Positions 54,890 to 64,000 of a DNA stretch of 64,000 nt are shown piece by piece (positions within the stretch are counted from its first letter, which is position 1; each line of letters starts with the position of its first letter). The translations under genes were made by a program, and so were the position numbers. Where the stretch lies: positions 28,662,543 through 28,726,542 of the forward strand of contig NC_135048.1 of the NCBI RefSeq assembly GCF_051014685.1, written 5' to 3'. The notes beneath the pieces were generated by a model. That model did no database searches and was not told the DNA's origin. It worked only from the letters and a program-made list of their open reading frames with translations. This DNA comes from Ptiloglossa arizonensis. Taxonomy: Eukaryota; Arthropoda; Insecta; Hymenoptera; Colletidae.

Positions 54890-56010
54890 AATATTCATTT
54901 TGTTCGGACTTGTTTCAGTGGCTAATGGAGATCGAAGAGCACAAAATAGGTCACAGTCGTCATTGGCGTCACGGTTGTGGGTTTGATAATAAAAATAGTG
55001 GAATCTTTTCAACGTTGAGAAGATGAGTTTGTATTTGTTTCGAATTGGAGAATATTTACCATTTTATTCAAACTTGTTTCAACGATTAATTAAAGATCGA
55101 AGAGCACAAAATAGGTCACAGTCGTCATTGGCGTCACAGTTGTGGGTTCGATGAGAAAAATAGTAGAATCTTTTCAACGTTGGGAAAGATAAGTTTGTAT
55201 TTGTTTCGAATAGGAGAATATTTACCATTTTGTTCAAACTTGTTTCAACGATTAATTAAAGATCGAAGAGCACAAAATAGGTCACAGTCGTCATTGGCGT
55301 CACAGTTGTGGGTTCGATGAGAAGAATAGTAGAATCTTTCCAACGTTGGAAAAGACAAAGTGTGTTTAATAAATTTATGTACATCTAATCGAAGAATATT
55401 TACCATTTTGTTCAAACTTGTTTTAACGATTAATAAAAGATCGAAGAGCACAAAATAGGTCACAGTCGTCACAGTTGTGGGTTCGATGATAAATATAGTA
55501 AAATCTCCACAACGTTGAAAAAGATAATGTGTGTTTAATAAGTTTGTATTTCTTTCGAATAGGAGAATATTTACCATTTTGTTCAAACTTGTTTAAACGA
55601 CTAATAAAAGATCGAAGACCACAAAATAGATCATAGTCGTCATAGTCATCACAGTCGTCATGGTCGTCATAGTCATCACAGTCGTCATAGTCATCACAGT
55701 CGTCATAGTCGTCATAGTCGTCACAGTCGTCATAGTCATCATAGTCGTCACATTCATCACAGTTGTGGGCTCGACGATAAAAATAATAAAATCTCCCCAA
55801 CGTTGAAAAAGACAAGTCTTAATAAATTTGTATTTGTTTCGAACCAATAAATATTGACCAACTTGTTCAAATTGATGTCAACAACCAATGGAAGACTGAC
55901 GTACTTAAAATAAGTCACAGTGGTCACAGTTGTGGATTCGACGAAAAAATCAGTAAAATCTCTACAATTTTTCAAATGACTAATATAGTTTTAACAAATT
56001 TACATTATGT
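54890..56010. repeat. tandem array, about six copies of about 170 bp, with GTCATA microsatellite
   Basis: GAGCACAAAATAGGTCACAG recurs near 54936, 55101, 55267, 55446 and (variant) 55616, with a diverged last copy to about 56010. AATATTTACCATTTTGTTCA and CACAGTTGTGGGTTCGATGA are constant. In the fifth copy GTCATAGTCATCACAGTC has expanded to about 140 bp (55625-55765). Confidence 0.9.
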
Positions 56011-57375
56011 TTCGAATCGATGAATATTAACAATCTTCTTGCTCGAACTTGTATCAACGTCCAACGAAAGAGCACGAAACAAGTCACGGTCGTGACACAC
56101 GCTCGTCACAATTGTGGGTTTTTTCACAGTCTCCGTACAATGTTCAAGAATCGGGACCGTCGATTATCAACATGCGAAGCACGAGTGGGGGATTTTTTGT
56201 TGCAACTGAATACAATGGAACGAAGTTCTTGCACATTCCTGGAAACGACTGTCGCTCCAGTCGAAGAAGTGCAGACAGTGTATGACTTCAGATCGCGTAT
56301 CCGAGTGGGAAATTTTATCAATACCCGAGGCACTACCTGAGTGGTTGTTGTTGGTTGTAGTACAGCTGCGTATACACCGTGGACGAAAATTCGCGGTACA
56401 AACAGGACGACGAGAAATAAAAGAAGAAGACAGAGAAAGTCAAACGAGAATATAAAATAACGAAATTGCATCGGTGGCTTTGTTTTAGAGAAAAATGAAT
56501 TTGAAAATCGATCTAGCGCACGTGCACCAGCGTATGCGTGTCCCATGGGGTAAAAATTCGTGGAACGGGGCCTGGGAGATTCTATGACTCGAAATAAAAT
56601 GAAAATATAGAATAACAAAATTGCGTCAGGGGCTTCGTTTTTTTTTTTTTTTTTTTCAAAAAAAATGCATTTAAAAATCGATCCGGTGCGTGTGCACCTA
56701 ACCGACGATTGACGTTATAGATTTCACCATAGAAGTTTACGGTCCCTTCCGTGCATCTTCAAATTGCATTAATAGGTCATTGACATTGTACGAGAACAAT
56801 CACAGTCTGTAGTGAAATTCGTAACAGTAGTGATCGATTAGGTACACGTGCATCAGATCGATATTCGAATCGATTTCTTGTTTTTTTAAACGAATCAATT
56901 TCGTTATTTTTCATTATTGCATTGTTTCGATCCGAAGGATATCCCTGACCCTGTTTGCACCACTTTCCAAAAGTCAAAAGTTCACACATTTGGCTATCGC
57001 GTGTTTACGCAGAGATCCAACATTACGAACTCCTCGCGAGCGAGAAATGTTATCAATAACCGAGGCATTAGTAAAGAACGTCAACGAAAGTCTTACTATT
57101 TAATACGGTAGGGTTACGTGTACGTGACGTTTTCATTAAGTCAAAAGTTCATGTAGTCAACTATCGCGTGTTTACGCAAAGACCCAACCTTATTTATTTC
57201 CATATGTATACGGGACAAGTCCCATTAGTGTACATGGTAATAGGATGCGGATAACGAGCTACGTACGAGAAAGTGAAAAATAACGTGTCACGTAGTTTCG
57301 TACAGCACTGAGAAACGAATTGTTGGGGGAAACAGTGCACGGTTGCGGAGGGGAAAAAAAAAACAAATCCAAGGA
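56011..57375. other. mostly unique sequence, no gene seen
   Basis: GGTAAAAATTCGTGGAACGG-like and AGAATAACGAAATTGCATCG pieces occur twice (56440-56600 and 56600-56680), and AAAAGTTCA..GTGTTTACGCA occurs at 56970-57015 and 57140-57180. These are old two-copy duplications. A T18 run lies near 56640. Confidence 0.45.
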
Positions 57376-58280
57376 CTGCAGAGTATGAATTTGCAGTAAC
57401 ACGTAGATGATTTACATTTCCAGATTCTACCAAGGTGGTTACGTATAGACTTGGACGAACATGAATCCGAGCAAAAAATTTTGTCGATATTCGAGTCATC
57501 GTTAAAGGGTTGCAGAGAAAAAAAAATTCAAGGGCAGTAGAGCATGAATTTGCAGTAATATGTAGATGATTTACATTTGCAGATTCTACCAAGGCGGTTA
57601 CGTATAGATGTGGATGAACATGAATCCGAGCAAAAAATTTTGTCGATATTCGAGTCATCGCTAAAGGGTTGCAGAGAAAAAAAAATTCAAGGACAGTAGA
57701 GTATAAATTTGCAGTAACACGTAGATGATTTACATTTCCAGATTCTACCAAGGTGGTTATGTATAGATGTGGATGAACATGAATCCGAGCAAAAAATTTT
57801 GTCGATATTCGAGTCATCGCTAAAGGGTTGCAGAGAAAAAAAATTCAAAGATTGTAGATTATAAATTTGCAGTAATATGTAGATGATTTACAGAGTCAGA
57901 TTCTACCAAGGTGATTACATATAGATGTGGACGAACATGAATCCGAGCAAAAAATTTTGTCGATATTCGAGTCATCACTAAAGGGTTGCAGAGAAAAAAA
58001 AATCCAAGGACTGCAACTACCAAGGTAGTTATGTGTAGATATGGAAAAGAATACGAACTCCTGATCATGAATCCGAGCAAGAAACTTCATCGATATCCGA
58101 GTCATTATTAAAGGGTTGCAAAGAAAAAAAAATCCAAGGACTGCAGAGTATGAATTTGCAGTAATACGTAGATGATTTACATTTCCAGATTCTACGAAGT
58201 TAGTTACGTATGGATGTGAAAAAGAATACGATCATGAATCCGAGCAAAAAATTTTGTCGATATCCGAGTCATTGCTAAAA
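57376..58280. repeat. tandem array, six copies, about 159-bp period
   Basis: CATGAATCCGAGCAAAAAAT recurs near 57460, 57619, 57779, 57937, 58067 and 58224. AAAGGGTTGCAGAGAAAAAA, TTTGCAGTAACACGTAGATG and AGATTCTACCAAGGTGGTTA are constant. The period is a multiple of three for the first copies, so a 207-codon minus-strand frame (57817-57194) runs through them with a 53-residue repeat. Confidence 0.93.
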
Positions 58281-59115
58281 GGCATTCATGAAAGTTTTTG
58301 CAGTTTCGTATGGTAGGGCTGCGTGTTTATAACGTTTTCATGTAGACAAAAGTTCATGTAATTAACCATTGCGTGTATGCATAGTGATCCAACATTACGA
58401 GCAAAAAATGTTATCAATAACCGAAGCATCACTGTAGAACAGCGATGAACTTTATTCTGCAGTGTAGTAAAATTGAAAAAACAATATTCCATACGGGTTA
58501 CAGAGAACGTAATACACTCTATTATATTATAATGAAAAGAAATTTATTCACCAGATGGAATTTGTTATTTTCGACAATGAAATTTTAAAAAAATTCCCGC
58601 ACAGATATACACTTACGTTTCACTTCTACGATAACTTGTTCAGATTTTCAAGGAAGTTGTACCGACAAATTTACTCGGGAATAATGCAACTACATTTACA
58701 TATAGTTACATTACGATACTTATACAACTGGAAAGACAAATGACACACACAATCATGGGAACTGTAATACATTGTTTCGACTTGTTGGTCGTTCGTTCTT
58801 CGCTTGTTTCCCCTTCTGCGCGTTGTATCGTCACGTCCGGGTATTTTTCAAGTAACCACTTACTACGTGCTTCGTATTGACAATAGATCGAGCCTTTTGT
58901 TAAAATTTTTGCACTTCGGCCAAATCAAGTGCAACGTTGCTCATCATTGCTCCAGATCAGTGGTGTCGAATTCATATATAAACGCGGGCCTTAGACGGAA
59001 AAAAAAGTGTCTCGAAATAATGTTTAATTTTACTTTACAATATACTTTTTGCAATAATTAACTTCATTAAGAAGCAAAGTTTTAAGTAAAATGTTCCTTT
59101 TTTATTTCGAAGTAG
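58281..59115. other. unique sequence, no gene seen
   Basis: AT-rich. Frames of 60-85 codons have no recognisable domain. Confidence 0.45.
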
Positions 59116-59119
59116 CGTA

Positions 59120-59450
59120 ATCTTCATCTTCAAATTTAAAAATTGACCGTTTTCAAAATTTAAAAATTGACCATTTTCAAAATTAAAAAATTCATCATTT
59201 TCAAAAATTAAGAAATTAACCATTTAAAAAATTTAAAAACTGACCACTTTCAAAAATTTAAAAACTGACAATTTTCAAAATTTTTAAATTGGCCATTTTC
59301 AAAAATTAAGAAACTAACCATTTAAAAAATTTTAAAACGGACCACTTTCAAAAATTTAAAAACTGACAATTTTCAAAATTTAAAAATTGACCATTTTCAA
59401 ATATTTAAAAATTTTGAAAATTTCACTCATTTTCAAAATGTATCGTTCAT
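59120..59450. repeat. AT-rich tandem repeat, about 30-bp unit
   Basis: About ten variants of AATTTAAAAATTGACCATTTTCAAAA. A longer unit (AAGAAATTAACCATTTAAAA..) recurs about every 100 bp inside. Confidence 0.85.
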
Positions 59451-59990
59451 TACGAAAATTCGAGTCACGCAGATAGTGGAGCTAGTACATGTGTACGGGA
59501 ATTCGTCCGCCATGTTTGCTTACGTACAATTACGAGACTTTTTCAAAATAATTTACAATGTATCCACCTTCTAACGGAACAAAAATGAAATTAATTCACG
59601 GAATAGTTTCTCTCAAATATTTCCTCGACGGAATACATTCCTTCACCGATACAAAAAGTACGTACCCCCTCTAATCGTAGGGCCCCTTGTTTCGTCGTTC
59701 GCAAGCTTTACCTCGAAACGAAAAACGCGGTTCACAAAGCCGGTATCCGCTGGTTGGCTTCGTGTAATCGAATATCGTAGCTGGACAATTTTTTAACGCG
59801 TAACCGCGGTTGAAATTCAACTCGGGACTACTCGGAATCTCCATACTTTGATAGCGCGTTCGAACACGATTCCTCGCGACGCACGGGACAATTAGAAGCT
59901 CGCGTTTCTGGACAATTCGCTATAATGTTCGACCGTTTCGCGGGTCCGTGATGAGGGGTTGTACTAGCGAACGAACTTTAGATAGAAACG
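59451..59990. other. unique sequence, no gene seen
   Basis: Moderately GC-rich single-copy DNA, nothing recognised. Confidence 0.4.
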
Positions 59991-59992
59991 TA

Positions 59993-60179
59993 TGTACTGT
60001 GCACGACTCGTGAGAAGTCGCTTGAAAGAAATCAGAATTTTATCGATTAGAGGAGACCATTTACTTCGATACGGTTATCCAATTGTAAAGATAGATCAAA
60101 AACGTAAAAAAATACAAAGAGAAGGCCCATTTCTCGATCTGATCTTCCAAGTGACTTTTTGCGAGTCGTGCACAGTACA
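59993..60179. mobile_element. inverted-repeat MITE, about 187 bp, family unknown
   Basis: The left end TGTACTGTGCACGACTCG, continuing AAGTCGCTTG, matches the complement of the right end (TGTACTGTGCACGACTCG, AAGTCACTTG). The arms are about 35 bp. The target-site duplication is not clear. The terminal TGTACTGTGC is also present in the 147-bp array unit, which may be coincidence. Confidence 0.75.
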
Positions 60180-61110
60180 CGTGGTTCGTGTTCACAGTAT
60201 AGTATACTGTGTCAGAGCGTAAGATGGGGGTTAGTAAGTAAGGCCCCAAAATGGGGCCCGTAAGGCCCATAAGACCAAAAAATGCGGCCCACAAAGCCAG
60301 TGGTCCGAAACCGGAAAGTTTGTTAAAGCAACGAAATGAAATTTAAAAGAAAATGGAAATGTGCAATTTATACATTTGAAATTTCGCGCCAAAAACGTAC
60401 TGTTTTGCAATTTTCGAACGTGAACTTTCATTATTTATTCATGAGCCATAATTGGTACCTTCCTGTGCTCCGTACTACTTAGAAGGAGGGAGGTACCCTC
60501 GTAAAGGTACCCCTCCTCTTTAACGCGCGTTCCTGGAAACGAACTGCCTCGGTCGAACCTGAAGGACAGGTACTGGATAAAGAGCAGAAACGGTCGCGAA
60601 ATAGTTGCGATTAATTCGCAAAGCGTCCACCACCTCTATTGCCGGTTATCTCTCAAAGGACAACAATCTTGCGCCAAGTTGGAACTATCCGCTAAGTGAC
60701 TAACCATCCACCGTGGTAACAACACACACGGTGAACGTGTCTCGCGAAGCGACACATAGCAAGAAGCCAACGTGAGAGCACGAAGGCAGCCAGGGAGAGC
60801 GCTATCTCATCGTGGCCGTCTACTCAGCGGTAATGCGAGACCTCCATGGTAATAAGAGCTGCCCTGGTAATTATTACATTCCCTTCGTGGGACGTACGTA
60901 AGGTAGATTCACCGTGAGATGGGAGGAAGTGACGCGCCGCGAGCAGAAACGTGAATTATCGCGTCTCTAAGCGACGCTCGCTACCAGAAAACTGCCAGCT
61001 CTATCGTCTAATTAATCACAATTTATATCACGCCTAATGATAACCGGCTATTATTTACATGCGATCGTCTCGACTGTCGCGATCCTCGCAACCTTGTCGC
61101 GACACACCGT
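60180..61110. promoter_or_regulatory. GC-rich unique island, candidate conserved non-coding DNA
   Basis: 60225-60305 has repeated AAGGCCC and a GGCCCC..GGGGCC hairpin. 60470-61110 is balanced, non-repetitive and ORF-poor, with TAATTAATCA at 61009-61018 and TGATAACCGG near 61037. This profile fits an enhancer more than an exon, but there is no direct proof. Confidence 0.33.
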
Positions 61111-62390
61111 GCATACGTACAGGGTGTCGCGAGAAGTGTACTATTATCGAGGTGGGGACTATAAGTAATTTCAAATGGAAAGATTCATCGAAAATGAGAA
61201 ATAAGTGCTCCTGAATAATTCAATGATGAGGTTTCTCTTGAAATTGTGTATGTACAGGGTGTATCGTGAAATGTACTATTATCGAGGTGGGGGCGATAAA
61301 TAATTTCAAATGAAAAGATTCATCGAGAATGAGAAATAAGATAGATCGGTGCTCCTGAATAATTCAATGACGAGGTTTTTCTTGCAACTGTGTATGGGTG
61401 TCGCGCGAAGTGTACTATTATCGAGGTGGGGATAGTAAGTAATTTTAAGCGAAAAGATTCATCGAAAATGAGAAATAAAATAAATCGGAGCTTCTGAATA
61501 ATTCAATGACGAGGTTTCCCTTGCAATTGTATATGTACAGGGTGTCTCGTGAAGTGAACTATTATCGAGGTAGGGGTAATAAGTAATTTTAAGTGAAAAG
61601 ATTCATCGAAAATGAGAAATAAGACAGATCGGTGCTCTTGAATAATTTAATCACGGGGTTTCTCTTGAAATTGTGTGTGTACATGGTGTCTCGTGAAATG
61701 TACTATTATCGAGGTGGGGGTAATAAGTAATTTTAAGCGAGAAGATTCATCGAGAATGAGAAATAAGATAGATCGGTGCTCTTGAATAATTTAATCACGG
61801 GGTTTCTCTTGTAATTGTGTATGTACAGGATGTCTCGTGAAGTAAACTATTATCGAGGTGGGGATAGTAAGTAATTTTAAGCGAAAAGATTCATCGAAAA
61901 TGAGAAGTAAGATAGATCGGTGCTTCTGAATAATTCAATGACGAGGTTTTTCTTGTAATTGTGTATGTACAGGGTGTCTCGTGAAGTGTACTATTATCGA
62001 GGAGAGAGGTAGTAATTTTAGATTAGAAAAATACATGAAAAATGAAAAACATTGTAGATCAGAGTTTCTCGCAACCTTGTTACGACAGAGTATCTATACA
62101 GAGTGTTTCGTGAAGTGAAGTATTATCTAAGAGGTGTTAGTAAGTAATTTTACGTGAAAAAATACATAGAAAATGAGAATATAGATCAGTGTTTCTGATC
62201 AATGCAAATCGATGCCTTTTGCAACTTCGTCGCAATGTACTGTCTGTGCATAGGGTGTTCCACGAAATGTACTACTGTTCCCAGGAGATAGTGATTAATT
62301 TTATATGAAAAAATATAATAGAAAATTAAGAACAATGAAGATCAGAGTTGCTTGTAACTTTGTCGCGGGACACCGTGTATAGAGGTACCA
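61111..62390. repeat. tandem array, nine copies of about 143 bp
   Basis: CTATTATCGAGG (or a variant) occurs at 61141, 61276, 61415, 61559, 61703, 61848, 61991, about 62120 and about 62271. ATGTACAGGGTGTCTCGTGA, AAAAGATTCATCGAAAATGA and TGAATAATTCAATGACGAGG are constant. The last two copies are strongly diverged. Confidence 0.93.
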
Positions 62391-62734
62391 CGTTGGAACG
62401 TGCATCGCAGAACGATTAATTAGCATGTATAGAGAAACGGTTATGGTCGTGCGTGACAAAGTACACTCCGATCGTCGATCGGAATGACTCTTCTGTAACA
62501 CGATACAACCGTAGCACTGATTTGAACAAAAATTGTGGTATCTTTCGTGTAACACGGGTTTTGTTCGCGGTATTTAATAATATAAATAAATAGCAGCAAG
62601 CCTGGCGCTCATCCGGCAATGCAAATTGTTTGAACAATTTACGATTCACTCGCCCGCGAAGAAATGTTTAGGAACGTGGTTCCTTTGGCCATTAAAAAGA
62701 AAAAATAGTCATCTCGAAGCTACTTTTTGAACGA
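62391..62734. other. unique spacer between two arrays
   Basis: No gene or repeat is recognised. GATTAATTAGCATG near 62415 is a homeodomain-type site. Confidence 0.4.
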
Positions 62735-63465
62735 TGTTTTCTATAATATGTTTTCTATAGCACGGTATTCTATAATATGTTTTCTATAGCACGGTTTTCT
62801 ATAATGTTTTATATAGCATGTTTTTCTATAATGTTTTATATAGCATGTTTTTCTATAATATAGTTTCCTATTGCACGATTTTCTACAATGTTTTCTATAG
62901 CACGGTTTTCTATCATATGTTTTCTATAGCACGGTTTTCTATAATGCTTTATATAGCATGGTTTTCTATAATATAGTTTTCTATAACACGATTTTCTACA
63001 ATATAGCATGGTTTTCTAGAATATGTCTTCTATAGCACGGTTTTCTATAATATATTTTCTATAGCACGGTTTTCTATAATATATTTTCTATAGCACGGTT
63101 TTCTATAATGTTTTTTCTATAGCACGGTTTTCTATAATGCTTTATATAGCATGGTTTTCTATAATATAGTTTTCTATAACACAATTTTCTACAATATAGC
63201 ATGGTTTTCTATAATATGTTTTCTATAGCACGGTTTTCTATAATATATTTTCTATAGCACGGTTTTCTATAATACATTTTCTATAGCACGGTTTTCTATA
63301 ATATATTTTCTATAACACGGTTTTCTATAATGTTTTATATAGCACAGTTTTCTATAATACATTTTCTACAGCTCGATTTTTTACAATATATTTTCCTACC
63401 ACACGATTTCCTATAATATAATTTTCTATAACCCGATTTTCTATAGCACAGTTTTCTATAACACG
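62735..63465. repeat. minisatellite, about 25 units of 26-29 bp
   Basis: The unit is close to TTTTCTATAGCACGG followed by TTTTCTATAATATA. It is a dimer of two 14-bp TTTTCTATA-half units, and local variants replace CACGG by CATGG. Longer blocks of several units are repeated again (about 62785-62995 and 62985-63195). Confidence 0.95.
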
Positions 63466-64000
63466 GAACCAGTTAACCGTGTCAGAGGAGGGTTACCTAT
63501 ACTTGGTCTTAAATCGAACTCGAAGCGGTTCGAAAGTCGGCTGTACCTTCTTCGTACTCGGATTTATGTCTCGCTAGAAATACTCGTGGTCGATGTTTAA
63601 ACTTTCGGGAGTCATTGAAAATTTATCATCCCCTTATAATTACGACGGATTGACAGTTTATCTAAGAAGCGAATCACGAGTAGTTAATGTCCACGATAAC
63701 GCGTCCGATCGTATTAATGTACCATCCGGGAGTCTCGCATTTAGAGTCACCGGTTGTCGATTATATTTGTTAATGACCTAGTCAGTTCGCATTCTCTCGT
63801 TCCACCGCTTTGCTTTTGCACGGGTGATCTAAACCAGTTTTCGAGAGTTAACTCCAACGATGTTTCCAAACTGCAATCTGACCTACATAATTTAACAGCT
63901 AGTCCTTCCAGGTTGCTCGCGTTTAGCGATGCTTGAGCGCAGTTACCAAACCTGAAGAATTTGGTGTCGATACACCGTACTAGTGTACAGTCGGTGGAAC
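63466..64000. other. unique sequence to window end
   Basis: Balanced composition. Frames of about 60 codons at 63593-63936 have no recognisable domain. The next pumilio exon upstream is not seen. Confidence 0.4.

Noticed and set aside
55423..55815. 130-codon minus-strand frame rich in Asp and Tyr
   Set aside because: It is the translation of the GTCATA/GTCATC microsatellite within the 170-bp array.

Overview
The window is nuclear DNA of an insect, most likely a hymenopteran (bee-, ant- or wasp-like). The reasons are an intron-rich Pumilio gene of arthropod type, AT-rich sequence broken by CpG-rich islands, mariner-type and piggyBac-type miniature transposons, and many microsatellites. Nothing looks prokaryotic: there are no operons, ribosome binding sites or CRISPR arrays. 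The order-level assignment is inference.

Only one protein-coding gene can be supported. It is the 3' part of the RNA-binding translational repressor pumilio on the minus strand, with nine coding exons between 12170 and 6489. GT/AG boundaries and reading phases agree at every junction, giving 2325 nt (774 codons plus stop). The exons encode a Gln/Ala/Pro-rich middle region and the complete eight-repeat PUM homology domain. The RNA-contacting triads read the canonical UGUANAUA code. The start codon and N-terminal exons are not in the recognisable part of the window. Positions 1-6488 lie downstream of the stop and are probably a long 3' UTR plus flank, dominated by homopolymers and microsatellites. 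Introns inside the gene carry a mariner-type MITE, a fold-back MITE, a piggyBac-type MITE and one member of a palindrome-bearing repeat family.

Positions 12171-64000 contain no recognisable coding exon. The simplest reading is that they belong to a very large upstream intron of pumilio (more than 51 kb), possibly with alternative promoters, although part could be intergenic. This half-windowful has a striking architecture. More than twenty local tandem-repeat arrays (units of about 20 to 290 bp), mostly with different unit sequences, alternate with GC/CpG-rich single-copy islands. Arrays sit near 12.4, 14.8-16.6, 18-19.1, 20.7-21.3, 22.5-26.6, 28.4-29, 30.2-31.2, 31.6-32, 32.8-33.5, 34.7-35.3, 36.9-38, 41.9-44.2, 50.9-51.2, 52-56, 57.4-58.3, 59.1-59.4 and 61.1-63.5 kb. 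Islands sit near 13.7-14.6, 24.2-24.6, 26.7-28.4, 32-32.8, 36.4-36.8, 38-39.7, 41.2-41.9, 44.5-45.6, 47.6-49.2, 51.3-52, 54.3-54.8 and 60.5-61.1 kb.

Mobile-element remains are a family of about 140-bp mariner-type MITEs (TA target sites), two piggyBac-type MITEs (TTAA target sites, one with a triplicated left end), two other inverted-repeat elements, and a decayed DDE transposase fragment at about 21.3-21.57 kb. The most distinctive unexplained signal is a 16-bp palindrome, GGGTC-N6-GACCC. It occurs fifteen times with an invariant 6-base spacer, in four separate places and in both orientations of its host repeat. A second is an array with an exact 147-bp period at 30.2-31.1 kb.
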